Shown in pieces: positions 35,123 to 44,465 of a stretch of DNA of 64,000 nucleotides. The notes below the pieces were generated by a model. It had not been told where the DNA came from. It saw nothing but the letters and a program-made list of their open reading frames with translations, and ran no database searches. Each line of letters starts with the position of its first letter. The stretch's first letter is position 1. A program made the translations under genes and the position numbers. Location: positions 3,100,001-3,164,000 of the forward strand of contig OY760226.1 of assembly GCA_963663395.1 (NCBI GenBank), in the 5' to 3' direction. Source of the stretch: Azophilus sp963663395. Lineage in GTDB: Bacteria; Pseudomonadota; Gammaproteobacteria; Pseudomonadales; Azotimanducaceae.

Positions 35123-36142
35123 ATGGCCATCGAGTATCCGGAAGCCGCTAAGCCGCCTTTTGAAGACGCGTCCGCACAGGCGCGTGTGTGGGGCCGGCAT
35201 TGGCGATGTACCAGCGAGGTTGGCGCGCTGAAGGTGGTATTGATGCAGCCACCTGCGCGAACGGTGCTGTCGACCGACCCGGGTCGAGATCACAGGGCTG
35301 GAGATACCGATGACCTCGGCGGGACCGTCGAGGCCTCGACGGACCAGAGCGACGAAGGCTGGTACTGGCAACCGGGAGAGTGCGCCCCGCGCGCCGAGTT
35401 GCCCTACCCGGAGATGGAAGCGCAGTGGCAGAATCTCGTTGACGTATTGCAGAGCCACGGCGTCGAAGTGGTGTTGCTGAAACAGGCGGGCGGGCGGTTT
35501 GCCAATTTCACCCGGGATGTCGCCATCGGCATCGACGGTGGAGTGGTGATCTGCCGGTTGGCAGGGGCGACCCGGCGCGGCGAGGAACTCGCCGCCACGC
35601 GTACGCTTGCCGAACTCGGCGTGCCGGTCGTTCGCACGATCACCGGCACCGGATTACTCGAGGGTGGCAGTTTCGCCTGGATAAACGACTGCACCGCCGT
35701 CGTCGGCCGCTCGAATTGCGTGAACGAAGAAGGCGCCGCGCAGATCGGCGAGGTGCTTGCCCGGCAGGGCGTCGAGTTGATCCGTACCGATCTGTCGTTC
35801 AGCGAGATTCATCTCGACGGCGTTTTCAACATGGTGCATGCCAATGTCGCCCTGGTCGACGTGGCCGGGCTGCCCTTCCGTTTTCTGGAGGCGCTGCGCG
35901 AGCGGGAAATTCACCTGGTGCCGCTCGGTGTGGACGACGATCGCTGGATCGTCAATGGCCTGGCCATCGCCCCCGGGAAATACCTGATGGCGGAAGGGGT
36001 TTCCGCCGAGACGCGGCAGACTCTGGAACGGCACGATGTAGAAATCGTTACCGTACCGTTCGACAAGGTGCACCTGAACGGCGGCGGTATCCGCTGCTCG
36101 ACCTGCCCGCTGGTCCGCGAGCCAGTGCATTCGACCGGCTGA
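35123..36142 (+). CDS. Amidinohydrolase of the arginine deiminase/DDAH superfamily
   Basis: The 339-residue protein shows the guanidine-modifying fold: an Asp-containing FTRDVAIG segment, GTGLLEGGSFAW, the catalytic His in SEIHLDGVFNMV and the nucleophilic Cys in NGGGIRCSTCPLVREP. Members hydrolyse arginine, methylarginines or other guanidino compounds to citrulline-type products, or transfer amidino groups. The 29-residue segment after VLSTDPGRDHRAGDT is longer than usual. It is followed by an MFS gene and is close to agmatine deiminase, so a guanidine-catabolic role is likely. Confidence 0.85.
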   Translation: MAIEYPEAAKPPFEDASAQARVWGRHWRCTSEVGALKVVLMQPPARTVLSTDPGRDHRAGDTDDLGGTVEASTDQSDEGWYWQPGECAPRAELPYPEMEAQWQNLVDVLQSHGVEVVLLKQAGGRFANFTRDVAIGIDGGVVICRLAGATRRGEELAATRTLAELGVPVVRTITGTGLLEGGSFAWINDCTAVVGRSNCVNEEGAAQIGEVLARQGVELIRTDLSFSEIHLDGVFNMVHANVALVDVAGLPFRFLEALREREIHLVPLGVDDDRWIVNGLAIAPGKYLMAEGVSAETRQTLERHDVEIVTVPFDKVHLNGGGIRCSTCPLVREPVHSTG

Positions 36143-36223
36143 TCGTGGGAAGGGTTGTCGATCGAATCGGAAGTGTCCGGCGAGAGCACACGCGCAATCC
36201 GACCGGGGTCAGGAACTGGCCGT

Positions 36224-37408
36224 ATGCGGATTGAACGCCGCATAGAGCGTGTTCTTGGTCTCGACGGTTACGTGCTGTTGACCCTGGCCGGCGCGATTGG
36301 GATGACGGTGGCCAACCTCGGCACCTGGACCATGCCGATGATCATCGGCACGTTCATGGACGCTGCTGATTTCTCCGGCTTGGATGCCGGTATTCTGGCG
36401 TCTGCCGAAGTCGGCGCAATGGCGGCGGCATCTCTGCTGACCGCGAGCCTCCTCGGCAGGTTTTCACCGAGAAGCCTGGCTCTCACTGGGGTTCTGATGG
36501 TAATGGCGGGGCACGCGAGTACCCCTGAATTTCATACGGTTTTGGAGATCGCGGTTTGCCGCGTGGTGGCGGGCCTCGGCGGGGGAATGCTCTATGCCGC
36601 TGCCTGCGCAACCATAGCCAGGCTCGGCGATGGCGAGCGCCGGTTCGCCATCGCGATGGTGGCCCAGGGGCTGCTGATCGCGATTCTGCTCGCGCTGTTG
36701 CCCATGGCGATCGACGCCCATGCTGCGCGAGGGCTGTTCCTGACCCTGGCTGCGCTGTCGTTGATCGCAGCGCCCGTTTTCGCCCGCTACTCCGGTGCGA
36801 CCGAAACCCGGGCACCTGCAGGAGAAAGCAGCCAGGCGCATGAATTCACGGTGCCTTATCACGTCGGCGCGATGCTGATGGTGCCGGTCGTCCTGGTGGC
36901 AACCCTCGAGTTCTCCCTTTGGTCTCAGATCGAGCGCTTGGGTGTTCGGCTGGGTCTTTCCGGCCAGTCCATCGGGCTGATACTCAGCGCCGGCACCGCA
37001 TTCGGGCTGCTCGGCGGGGTGACGGCGGCGGTACTCGGCACGCGCTACGGCCGGTTGATTCCATTGCTCACCGGAGTCACCCTGCAGATGATCGCAAGCG
37101 TCGTCTGCATCCTTGCGCCGTCGCCGACCGCTTACGTGATCGCCTACTTCGTCTGGGGCGCGGCCCTTTTCTTTATCGTCCCCTTCCTGTTCGGCGCCGC
37201 ATCCAACCTGGATTCGCAAGGGCGCTGGGCAGCCGCTGCAAGCGGCATGCTGCTCGTCGGGCAGATGTCCGGCCCCGCACTGTCCGGATGGATCGTTCAC
37301 CGGGAGGGCTTTGAGGGCCTGCTGTGGATGCTGCTGGCGATTTCCGTGGTGGCGGTGGCGATGCTGATCACCGCCTTGCGGCTCGCCGCCGGCCATTCGA
37401 GCGATTAG
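36224..37408 (+). CDS. MFS transporter
   Basis: The 394-residue protein has about 12 hydrophobic helices in the major facilitator arrangement: two six-helix halves with a short charged loop near ATETRAPAGESSQAHE. The first helix pair contains GTFMDAADFSGLDAGILASAE. Sugar- or drug-specific motifs are not evident. It begins 81 bases after the amidinohydrolase stop on the same strand and could export or import the related guanidino/amine compound. AGGAAC lies before the ATG at 36224. Confidence 0.86.
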   Translation: MRIERRIERVLGLDGYVLLTLAGAIGMTVANLGTWTMPMIIGTFMDAADFSGLDAGILASAEVGAMAAASLLTASLLGRFSPRSLALTGVLMVMAGHASTPEFHTVLEIAVCRVVAGLGGGMLYAAACATIARLGDGERRFAIAMVAQGLLIAILLALLPMAIDAHAARGLFLTLAALSLIAAPVFARYSGATETRAPAGESSQAHEFTVPYHVGAMLMVPVVLVATLEFSLWSQIERLGVRLGLSGQSIGLILSAGTAFGLLGGVTAAVLGTRYGRLIPLLTGVTLQMIASVVCILAPSPTAYVIAYFVWGAALFFIVPFLFGAASNLDSQGRWAAAASGMLLVGQMSGPALSGWIVHREGFEGLLWMLLAISVVAVAMLITALRLAAGHSSD

Positions 37409-37467
37409 CCGAATTGGCGTTGGCGCTCATCGCCGGCGCTGTCTCGTCGGTTGTGTGCAGGCCCCGC

Positions 37468-38889
37468 TCAGGTCCAGTGACCGATGATGTTGCGGGCGAC
37501 GTTGCGGCCGCTGGCGCAGGCGCCGCCCGTGTGTGGCGCGCCGAGGTATTCGCCGCACAGGTAGAGGCCGCGGCGCCGGCTTTCCTGTTCGCCGATGACC
37601 GCCGCCATTTTTTTGACATAGCCCACCGGCATGTCGACCAGGTCGTCGCCGCCGAGCACCACGATGTCGTCGATCATGTGCGGTTCCACGGGGTGGAAGG
37701 GCTCCAGCAACCGGAGCCCGTAGCTCTGCAACGGCAGCCCGCTCTCCAACCAGCGTGCGTGCTCCCGGCGTGCGAGATCGACTTCCACCGACGGCCGCTT
37801 GTCCCTGTCGGCCCAGTCCTGGGGGTTGGCGCCCCAATAGTAGATGCGGCGCTTGTGTTCGTCCGGGTGCCTGCCGATGTAGCGCCCGTAGACGAACTTA
37901 CCGGGGGCGTACTCTTCCTTCAGCAGGTAGCAGACGCTGGCGGCCTTGGTGAAGAACGTGGCTTCCAGCAATTCCCGCTGCTTGCGGCTCTGCTCCTCGA
38001 GCAGGTGCGGGACATATTTTCCCTCCACCGCACAGACCACGATATCCGCGGCGACCGACTGCCTGTCGCCCTCGGCCGTGAGGTAGTGCACCCGGTGTCG
38101 CCCGTGGGCGTCCGCGCCGCCGATGCGCATGACGGTCGTGTCGTAGCGGATGTCGACCAGTTCCGCCAGGCGCCGGGTCAGGACGCCGATACCGTCGTGG
38201 GGAATGTTGAACTCCGCGTCCTGCTGGGCGAGCCAGGACAGGTTGGCAACACAGGTAGACATTTCCGGCAGGCTGCCCCAAGCATCGCACACCGGGTCGA
38301 TCCAGTAATCGACGATCTCCTGTCCGGCCTCCTTGCCAAGTACGCGCTTGAAGTAGCCTTCCAGCGACTCCACATCGTAGTCGACGCCGGTAACGATGTA
38401 GCAGGGGTCGACCTCGGCGCGATAGCGGGCCAGGTCCGGCACCAGTTTTGGCAGCTTCTGCTTGGTTTCCTCGCTCAGGCCCGGCACGTTCATCACTTCC
38501 GTGAAGTGAAACCTGAGCGCATGGTTGTAGAGGCCGTGTCCGTTGTCGATCAGGGATTCGTCGTAGGGTATGTCGCCGTGCAGGTTCACGCCCACCTCTT
38601 CGCCCAGGGCGAACATCTCCCGGTAGGCGGTAAGCACGCCGCCCGCATGCTGGTTGAGATAACGCGGGCCGACCCAGGTGTTGACCATGCGGCCGCCGGG
38701 AACGCTCTCCTTTTCCATGATCGAGACGTGGAAGCCCGCCTGTAGCAGGTCGTAGGCAGCGCTCAGTCCGGCGATGCCGGAGCCGACAACCAGGGCCGTC
38801 GGCCTCGTGTTCGCCCGGACCCGGGCGCCCGACAGGAGAGCGACGCCGGTCAGCCCGCCCGCCGCCTTGAGAACCTCCCTGCGTTTCAT
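37468..38889 (-). CDS. Tat-exported FAD-dependent amine oxidase-like protein
   Basis: The 473-residue flavoprotein starts KRREVLKAAGGLTGVALLSGA, a twin-arginine signal that suggests folded export to the periplasm. The FAD-binding fold begins VVGSGIAGLSAAYDLLQAG with EKESVPGGRM, and the C-terminal GLYLCGEYLGAPHTGGACASG is the second FAD contact of flavin amine oxidases. It would oxidise an amine or a similar CH-NH or CH-CH bond. It lies five bases after the cupin gene, which overlaps the cytochrome gene; the cytochrome may take its electrons (inference). Confidence 0.85.
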   Translation of the reverse strand: MKRREVLKAAGGLTGVALLSGARVRANTRPTALVVGSGIAGLSAAYDLLQAGFHVSIMEKESVPGGRMVNTWVGPRYLNQHAGGVLTAYREMFALGEEVGVNLHGDIPYDESLIDNGHGLYNHALRFHFTEVMNVPGLSEETKQKLPKLVPDLARYRAEVDPCYIVTGVDYDVESLEGYFKRVLGKEAGQEIVDYWIDPVCDAWGSLPEMSTCVANLSWLAQQDAEFNIPHDGIGVLTRRLAELVDIRYDTTVMRIGGADAHGRHRVHYLTAEGDRQSVAADIVVCAVEGKYVPHLLEEQSRKQRELLEATFFTKAASVCYLLKEEYAPGKFVYGRYIGRHPDEHKRRIYYWGANPQDWADRDKRPSVEVDLARREHARWLESGLPLQSYGLRLLEPFHPVEPHMIDDIVVLGGDDLVDMPVGYVKKMAAVIGEQESRRRGLYLCGEYLGAPHTGGACASGRNVARNIIGHWT

Positions 38890-38894
38890 GCCGG

Positions 38895-39344
38895 CTAAGA
38901 TTCCGGCCAGTCGTAGGTAACGGAGATCTTGCGGATCGGGCTGAGCTGGCGCCAGGTGCCGGTGAAGCCCTTCGGCATGACGATCATGTCGCCGGGCCCG
39001 TAGACCTTGCTGTTGCCTTCGGTGTCGGTGATCTCGACCTGCCCCTCCAGAAAAACCATGAATTCATCGCCGCCCCAGTCGATCAACTGCGCCGTATGGG
39101 TCTCGTACTGGGAGTAATCGACCATCACCTTGTTGTCATCGGAGGCGAACAGGCCCAGCCAACTCATCGTGGGCCTTGCCTGGGAGATCACCCTCAAATA
39201 AGCATCGTCTTCCACGGTGAATACCTGCATGTCCCCCGGCGCGTCCGCAGACACGTCGACGATCCCCTGACGGGTCCCTTCCCCGGCAATCACCGCCGGC
39301 GCCCAGATTCCCACCAGCAATCCCAGTGGAATCCATCTGTTCAT
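38895..39344 (-). CDS. Exported cupin-domain protein
   Basis: The 149-residue protein has a Sec signal peptide (GLLVGIWAPAVIA) and one cupin barrel: THTAQLIDWGGDEFMVFLEGQVEITDTEG, then YGPGDMIVMPKGFTGTW. The metal-binding His set is poorly kept (Glu and His positions partly replaced), so it may bind a ligand and not catalyse. The ATG at 39344 follows GGAG and overlaps the stop of the cytochrome gene by four bases. It is the middle gene of a periplasmic cytochrome-cupin-flavoenzyme set. Confidence 0.82.
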   Translation of the reverse strand: MNRWIPLGLLVGIWAPAVIAGEGTRQGIVDVSADAPGDMQVFTVEDDAYLRVISQARPTMSWLGLFASDDNKVMVDYSQYETHTAQLIDWGGDEFMVFLEGQVEITDTEGNSKVYGPGDMIVMPKGFTGTWRQLSPIRKISVTYDWPES

Positions 39345-39697
39345 GGTTTTTCTCCAAATTCGACTTCCCACCAGCGCATCAGCGTCCGGCAGGGTTCCGC
39401 TTCAAGCGATGCACAGCGCTGCCCTCCGAAGTGGGCCGGACGTTCGGCCATCAGACTGCGCAGGTTGGCGAGCCTGAACACCAGCACGTTGTTCTCCGAC
39501 GACTGTCCCATGGCCAGGTACGTCAGCAGCTCCCGATATTCGATGGCCGGCCGGACATACCCTTGCCCGGGGCTATGGCACATCACGCAGCCGTTCTCGG
39601 CCAGTCTCGGCACAACTTCCGCATTGAAAAACGCTTCGCCATGCTCTTCGGCGCCTACCGGCACGACAGCAAGCAATCCACACACCAGGGCCGTCAT
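39341..39697 (-). CDS. Small exported mono-haem cytochrome c-like protein
   Basis: The 118-residue protein has a short signal (ALVCGLLAVVPVGA) and one haem c site, NGCVMCHSPGQG, with VRPAIEYRELLTYL after it. Two further Cys near the end (GQRCASLEAEPC) could form a disulfide. It overlaps the cupin gene by four bases. With the Tat-exported flavoenzyme downstream it may pass electrons to the respiratory chain. The ATG at 39697 has only a weak ribosome-binding site, and the upstream TonB receptor gene ends 98 bases before it. Confidence 0.75.
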   Translation of the reverse strand: MTALVCGLLAVVPVGAEEHGEAFFNAEVVPRLAENGCVMCHSPGQGYVRPAIEYRELLTYLAMGQSSENNVLVFRLANLRSLMAERPAHFGGQRCASLEAEPCRTLMRWWEVEFGEKP

Positions 39698-39795
39698 CTT
39701 GAGACGCTTTGTGCCCCGGCACTCCCGAACCCGGCCACTCGGCGCCAGCCATGGGGGAATAACCAAATTGTTTGCTCCGTGCAGGGCGCGCCCCG

Positions 39796-42123
39796 TCAGA
39801 ACTCGTAGAGCAGCCGCACGCCCACGGTTCGCGGCCGGTTCTGCAGAAACGAGATGGGAAAGGATCCGTCCCCGAAAAAGGCGGATGTCGCCCCATACCA
39901 CTTCTCGTCGGTGGCGTTCTCGATGTACGCCCACACCATCCAGTCCTGCTGCGAAAACCCGGCGCGTACGTTCACCTCGGTGAAGCTCGATTGCCGCAGG
40001 ATGTCTTCGTTGTTCAGATCGCTGAACCAGTGGCCGACGTATATGTACTCCGCACCCAGGAACCAGTCGCCCGGGTCCGTCGGATAGTGCAGCGTGAGCC
40101 CCGCGTTGATGGTCTCCTTCGGATGACTGGGCAGGCGATTGCCGTTGCAGTCGCTTACAAAGTCGAACCTCGCACAGGTGTCAAGGGAGACACCGTCGGC
40201 TTCCGTGTCGCTGAGCGCAATGCCCAGGTTGAACTCGACGTACCGGTTCGGCCGGGAGTGCAATTGCGCCTCTACGCCGTAGCCCTCCACCTCCCCGACA
40301 TTGTCGACTTCGAACAGCGTTCCCTTGAAGGTGCCGAGCTGCATATCCTCGTATTCGTAGTAGAAACCGGCGATATCGAACTGGGTCGTACCGTCGAACA
40401 GCAGCGCCTTGAGACCGGCTTCCCAGGAGTAGATCGTTTCCGGGTCGAAGGGGTTGAGCATGGTGACGCCGGGGACTACCTCGAACGTGTACGGGTCGAG
40501 GCCCGTGACGGCAAAACTGTCGTAGCCTCCCGACTTGAAACCTTTCGTGAACGAAGCGTACAGGGTCAGATTCTCGTTCGGCCGGTAGCGCAGCACCGCC
40601 CTCGGCGAGACATCGTCCCAGTTCTCGGAGTCGGAAAGCTCTTCGGGCAGATAGAATCCCAGCAGAATGGCGGGCGACAGGTAGGAGTCCCCGAAAGGTG
40701 CATCCATCGTGTATTTCTTCTTGTCGTAGCTGTAGCGCAACCCCAGCGACACGTCGAACTGTTCCGTCAGCCGGTAGGTGACCTCGCCGTACAGTGCCCA
40801 GCCGTTATACTCGCCCTGACCAACCCCGGACTCCCGCAACAGCCCGTCAGGCGTGCCGCCCGGCCACTCGACCCCGTAGAAGTAGGGGTAGATGACAGCA
40901 CAACTGTCACCAAAGCCATAGAAACAGGCGGTTTCCTCATCGCTCGTGCTCGAAAAATCGGCGTTGATGTCTTCCCAGTAGGCGCTGGTGCCGACAAACC
41001 AGGAGAAATCGCCGCTGTCATCGGACACCAGGCGCAGTTCCTGACTGAGGTAGTCGCCCGACTGGTCCTGGATGTAGTTGATGTACTGGTCGGGAACGCC
41101 GTCGACGTCCTCGAAGTAGTAGAACTCGTGGTCCTTGTAGCCCGTGATGGAACTGAAAGTGGCGAAACCCAGGTCGTATTCGATCATCAGTGTCAGGCTC
41201 AACAGTTCGCTCTCGTCGGTGTCGGCGTCGAGCACTTCCGAGTCGATGGCCCATACGTCCCCGGTGTACGGTTCGCCGGAGAATGGGTCGACGAGGGCAT
41301 AGAGGGTGCCTGAGGTCTGCCGCTCTTCGTATTCCACGGTGGCGGTGACGGATGCCCGCTCGTCGATGAAGCCGATTGAGGCGCGGCCACCCGTGTTGTC
41401 GTTGCCGCCACGGTCGCTGCCGCCCTGCAGGTTCTCGATCCAGCCGTCTTCCTCGGCGTGAAAGGCGGCGATGCGCAAGGCGGCGTTGTCCGACAGCGGC
41501 AGGTTGATCGCGCCGTCGAACTCGATCACGCCCCGCTCCCCCGCGCCGGCATGGGCATAGCCGCCGGTGCTTTGCGGGTCCGGCTTGGCGGTGATCAGAT
41601 GGATTGTGCCCGCCCCGGCGTTCCTGCCGAACAACAGGCCCTGCGGCCCCTTGAGCACTTCCACCCGTTCCATGTCGTAGAAGTGGCCGAGCGATGACCC
41701 GGTGCGGCCCTGGTAGACGTGATCCTTGTAGATCGCCACAGACGGGTCGCCCCCGAATCCGAGGTCGGTTGTGGAAATGCCGCGGATCGAGAAGGTCTCG
41801 AGGAAACTGTTGGTTGCGACCCCGAAGAACCCCGGCGTGAACGCCGCCAGGTCGCGGGCATCGTCGAGCCCGGCTTCTAGCAGGGAATCCGAGGTGAAGG
41901 CGGTGATGGCCACCGGCACTTCCACCAGGTTCTGTTCGCGCTTCTGGGCGGTAACGACAATCTCTTCCAGAACGGTGGTGTCCTCAGCGTATGCCGACGA
42001 CATGGCGAACAGCGCCAACAGCGAGGTGGCGCCGCATTTCAGCGCCCGCATTACCCGGGCAACCTCCAGGCGCCCATTCATTCGAATCTTCAATCGACCA
42101 CGCACTGCAAACCTCCCAATCAT
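39796..42123 (-). CDS. TonB-dependent outer-membrane receptor 2
   Basis: The 775-residue receptor has a long N-terminus with signal peptide ending MSSAYA, the TonB box-like LEEIVVTAQKREQNL, the plug with SIRGISTTDLGFGGDPSVAIYKDHVYQG and VEVLKGPQGLLFGRNAGAG, and a barrel ending RTVGVRLLYEF, the classic C-terminal Phe of outer-membrane proteins. The ATG at 42123 follows GGGAG. It lies upstream of the cytochrome-cupin-flavin oxidase genes and downstream of agmatine deiminase on one strand, so its ligand may be an amine or guanidino compound; this is inference. Confidence 0.9.
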   Translation of the reverse strand: MIGRFAVRGRLKIRMNGRLEVARVMRALKCGATSLLALFAMSSAYAEDTTVLEEIVVTAQKREQNLVEVPVAITAFTSDSLLEAGLDDARDLAAFTPGFFGVATNSFLETFSIRGISTTDLGFGGDPSVAIYKDHVYQGRTGSSLGHFYDMERVEVLKGPQGLLFGRNAGAGTIHLITAKPDPQSTGGYAHAGAGERGVIEFDGAINLPLSDNAALRIAAFHAEEDGWIENLQGGSDRGGNDNTGGRASIGFIDERASVTATVEYEERQTSGTLYALVDPFSGEPYTGDVWAIDSEVLDADTDESELLSLTLMIEYDLGFATFSSITGYKDHEFYYFEDVDGVPDQYINYIQDQSGDYLSQELRLVSDDSGDFSWFVGTSAYWEDINADFSSTSDEETACFYGFGDSCAVIYPYFYGVEWPGGTPDGLLRESGVGQGEYNGWALYGEVTYRLTEQFDVSLGLRYSYDKKKYTMDAPFGDSYLSPAILLGFYLPEELSDSENWDDVSPRAVLRYRPNENLTLYASFTKGFKSGGYDSFAVTGLDPYTFEVVPGVTMLNPFDPETIYSWEAGLKALLFDGTTQFDIAGFYYEYEDMQLGTFKGTLFEVDNVGEVEGYGVEAQLHSRPNRYVEFNLGIALSDTEADGVSLDTCARFDFVSDCNGNRLPSHPKETINAGLTLHYPTDPGDWFLGAEYIYVGHWFSDLNNEDILRQSSFTEVNVRAGFSQQDWMVWAYIENATDEKWYGATSAFFGDGSFPISFLQNRPRTVGVRLLYEF

Positions 42124-42180
42124 ATCTGTTCTCCCAAATTTGCTCGCGACTAAACCATTCAACTCTTCCGTTTGCTGAAC

Positions 42181-43206
42181 TCATGCGGGCTGCTGCTGGG
42201 TTATGCAGTGAATCCCGCCTCCTCCCGGGGCAATGTCACTCACGTTCACGGCGACCAGCGACCTGCCGGGAAACAGCTTGCTCACGATGTCCTGGGCAGC
42301 CTGGTCCGTGTCCGTCCCGAAGCCCGGAAAAACGATCCCCCCGTTGGCGATATAGAAGTTCATGTACGAATTGCAATAGATATCGGTGGACGCTGTCGCC
42401 TCGATTGCTTCCCCGAGCGGGATCAGTTCGAGGCTTCTGCCCCTGGCGTCGGTTGCCTTCTCCAGCGCCTTCCAGTTTTCGTGCAGGTTCCTGCGCCGTT
42501 CCGGCAGTTCTTCCGCGCCCACCGCGCAGAGCACCACGCCGGGCCTTACGAAACAGGCCAGGGCATCGATATGTCCGTCGGTCTCGGAGTCTTCCGGGTC
42601 CCCGGGAACCCAGATCACTTTTTCCCCGCCCAGGGCTTCGCAGAGTATCCGTTCCGCTTCGGCCCTGGTCATGCCGGGATTGCGGTTGGCGTTCAACATG
42701 CACTGTTCGGCAGTGATGATGGTGCCTTCGCCGTCCACGGCAATAGCCCCGCCTTCCAGGAACGCATTGGCGGAAAACGTCCGTATGCCCAACGCCTCGG
42801 CAACCCGATGCCCCAAGACAGCATCGTTGTTATAGCGTTCGTACTTCCGGCCCCAGGCATTGAACAGGAATATCGATGCGCCCAGTTCATCGCCGCGCTT
42901 GACGAAGACCGGGCCGCTGTCGCGAGCCCAGGAATCATCCAGCGGCACGACGAAATAGTCGATCTCATCGCCGCAAAGCGTCCTGGCGTTTGCCAGGCCC
43001 TGCTCACAGACCATCATGGTCACCGGTTCGAATCGACGTATGGCCTTCGCAACATTTGCGTAGGCGATCTGTGTCCTGCCGATGTCCGGCCAGATGAAAT
43101 CAGTCCGGTGCGGCCACTGCATCCAGCACCGCGCATGAGGCTCCCACTCGGCCGGCATGTGAAAGCCGGCTTCCCTGGCCGTGGTTCCACTGCTGGTGTG
43201 GCTCAA
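42181..43206 (-). CDS. aguA: Agmatine deiminase
   Basis: The 341-residue cytosolic enzyme converts agmatine to N-carbamoylputrescine and ammonia. It has the family start MPAEWEPHARCWMQWPHR, the segment DDSWARDSGPVFV, GHIDALACFV and the nucleophilic Cys in PGGGGIHCITQQQP. The length equals that of known AguA. Its start overlaps the end of a nitrilase-like stub by four bases, in the place where aguB normally stands. A single-strand gene run then continues to TonB receptor 2. Confidence 0.93.
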   Translation of the reverse strand: MSHTSSGTTAREAGFHMPAEWEPHARCWMQWPHRTDFIWPDIGRTQIAYANVAKAIRRFEPVTMMVCEQGLANARTLCGDEIDYFVVPLDDSWARDSGPVFVKRGDELGASIFLFNAWGRKYERYNNDAVLGHRVAEALGIRTFSANAFLEGGAIAVDGEGTIITAEQCMLNANRNPGMTRAEAERILCEALGGEKVIWVPGDPEDSETDGHIDALACFVRPGVVLCAVGAEELPERRRNLHENWKALEKATDARGRSLELIPLGEAIEATASTDIYCNSYMNFYIANGGIVFPGFGTDTDQAAQDIVSKLFPGRSLVAVNVSDIAPGGGGIHCITQQQPA

Positions 43207-43436
43207 GTCCCGATTCCCGGTGAGTGACCGTCCAGGGTGAGGATGGTCTTGTACAGTTCCGGCCTCCTGTCGCGGAATACGTCCCAGTTCACCCGCTCCT
43301 CGTCGATGGCGTCGAAATCGAAGGTTGCGAGGATCGCTGCTCGTTCATTGCGGCCGGCTTCCGCGACGATCGCGCCACTTGCCGCCGGCACGAATTCGCG
43401 ATCACAAATATAGATATGCCCGTAATGACCCTCCAT
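43203..43436 (-). pseudogene. C-terminal stub of a nitrilase-family (N-carbamoylputrescine amidase-like) gene
   Basis: The 77-residue frame matches only the end of a carbon-nitrogen hydrolase: HIYICDREFVPAASGAIVAEAG, LATFDFDAIDEERVNWDVFRDRRPELY and LTLDGH. The full enzyme has about 290 residues with the Glu-Lys-Cys triad, all of which lies in the absent N-terminal three quarters. No further homologous sequence is seen in the 72 bases upstream before the LuxR gene. It overlaps aguA by four bases. The fragment may still be translated to drive aguA, but cannot be an amidase. Confidence 0.7.
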
Positions 43437-43508
43437 TGAACGAATGTCATAGCGGGACCGGCGGGTTTGCCGGACCAGGCAGCGGGGTGGGTATGGTCGA
43501 CGATGGCT

Positions 43509-44366
43509 TCAGAAGCTGGACACCGGTTGTTCGAGCCGCAGCAACGGGTCGTCGTTGTCGGCCGGGTCGACGAGTTTGAGCGCTTCGACGACCAGCGCGA
43601 ACAGCTCCGTTTGCGACTTCACGTCCAGCTTCCCGTAGATGCTGTGCCGATGAATTCGGACGGTGCCGTCCGAGATGCCCAGTCGATTCGCGGTCGCCTT
43701 GACGGAATAGCCGCGCAACAGGTAGTCGAATATGGTCTTTTCGCGATCGGTGAGCATCGAGGTCGCCATGCGTTCGAAGGCCAACTTTATGCGGGTATGG
43801 AATTCGTCTCTTGCAAGGGCGTCCGCATCGTGTTCCTCATGCTGGTATGCCAGTTGGCGGACGGCTTCGGCGAAGAATGGAAAACAGTCCTCCAGTACCG
43901 AGCGGCTCGAGCCGTCGAACTTGCACGCGCCGATTCCCCTGCCCAGGGAGACTGCGACCGTCGACCCGTCGTCCAGCGGGCAGAACAGGTTGATCTCGTC
44001 CTGTAGGCCGTAGGCGGAGAAAAAGGTCCGGAAGTACTCGCTGCGCCCGAAATCCTCCGAAGAAATGTCGTCAAGCCAATAGCAACCCTCCAGCCTCCTG
44101 TCGAGGGTTGCCAGGAAGAAGGGGTCGAGCAGGTAGGCGCCCTGCAGGTACGCCGACTTCCGGTTTTCGGATGGGTCGTCGGTTGCAATGTTGAGCAGAA
44201 CCCGAGGCATCGAATCGCCCAGGTACTGGATTACGCAGAGGCTGCTGATGGCCAGGTCGTGCTGCAGGGCCTGGAGAACATAGCGCCAGAACTCCGTAGT
44301 GTCGGCGGAGCTCAACAGGCGTGCGAGATTCGAGTTCCACAGCGTCTTGTGATTCAGGCCCACCAT
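43509..44366 (-). CDS. LuxR-family transcriptional regulator 1
   Basis: The 285-residue protein ends with a LuxR/GerE HTH: LTDREKTIFDYLLRGYSVKATANRLGISDGTVRIHRHSIYGKL. The N-terminal 200 residues show a helical sensor-like region with Tyr, Trp and Asp residues but no clear acyl-homoserine-lactone signature, and no luxI-type synthase is in the window. It is divergent from the aminotransferase gene and first in the run to aguA and TonB receptor 2, so it probably controls amine catabolism. Confidence 0.87.
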   Translation of the reverse strand: MVGLNHKTLWNSNLARLLSSADTTEFWRYVLQALQHDLAISSLCVIQYLGDSMPRVLLNIATDDPSENRKSAYLQGAYLLDPFFLATLDRRLEGCYWLDDISSEDFGRSEYFRTFFSAYGLQDEINLFCPLDDGSTVAVSLGRGIGACKFDGSSRSVLEDCFPFFAEAVRQLAYQHEEHDADALARDEFHTRIKLAFERMATSMLTDREKTIFDYLLRGYSVKATANRLGISDGTVRIHRHSIYGKLDVKSQTELFALVVEALKLVDPADNDDPLLRLEQPVSSF

Positions 44367-44398
44367 GTCCCGGCCAGGTGATATGACAATTGGACGAT

Positions 44399-44412
44399 AG
44401 CGAATGATCGCT
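44399..44412. promoter_or_regulatory. Small palindrome in the LuxR/aminotransferase divergent gap
   Basis: AGCGA-ATGA-TCGCT has five-base arms and lies between the divergent starts at 44366 and 44466. It could be a binding site of the adjacent LuxR regulator. The arms are short. Confidence 0.28.
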
Positions 44413-44465
44413 TCAGCCTATACGTTCACCCGATGGGCCGCAAAGCGAAGAGGGCTTGCAAGACC

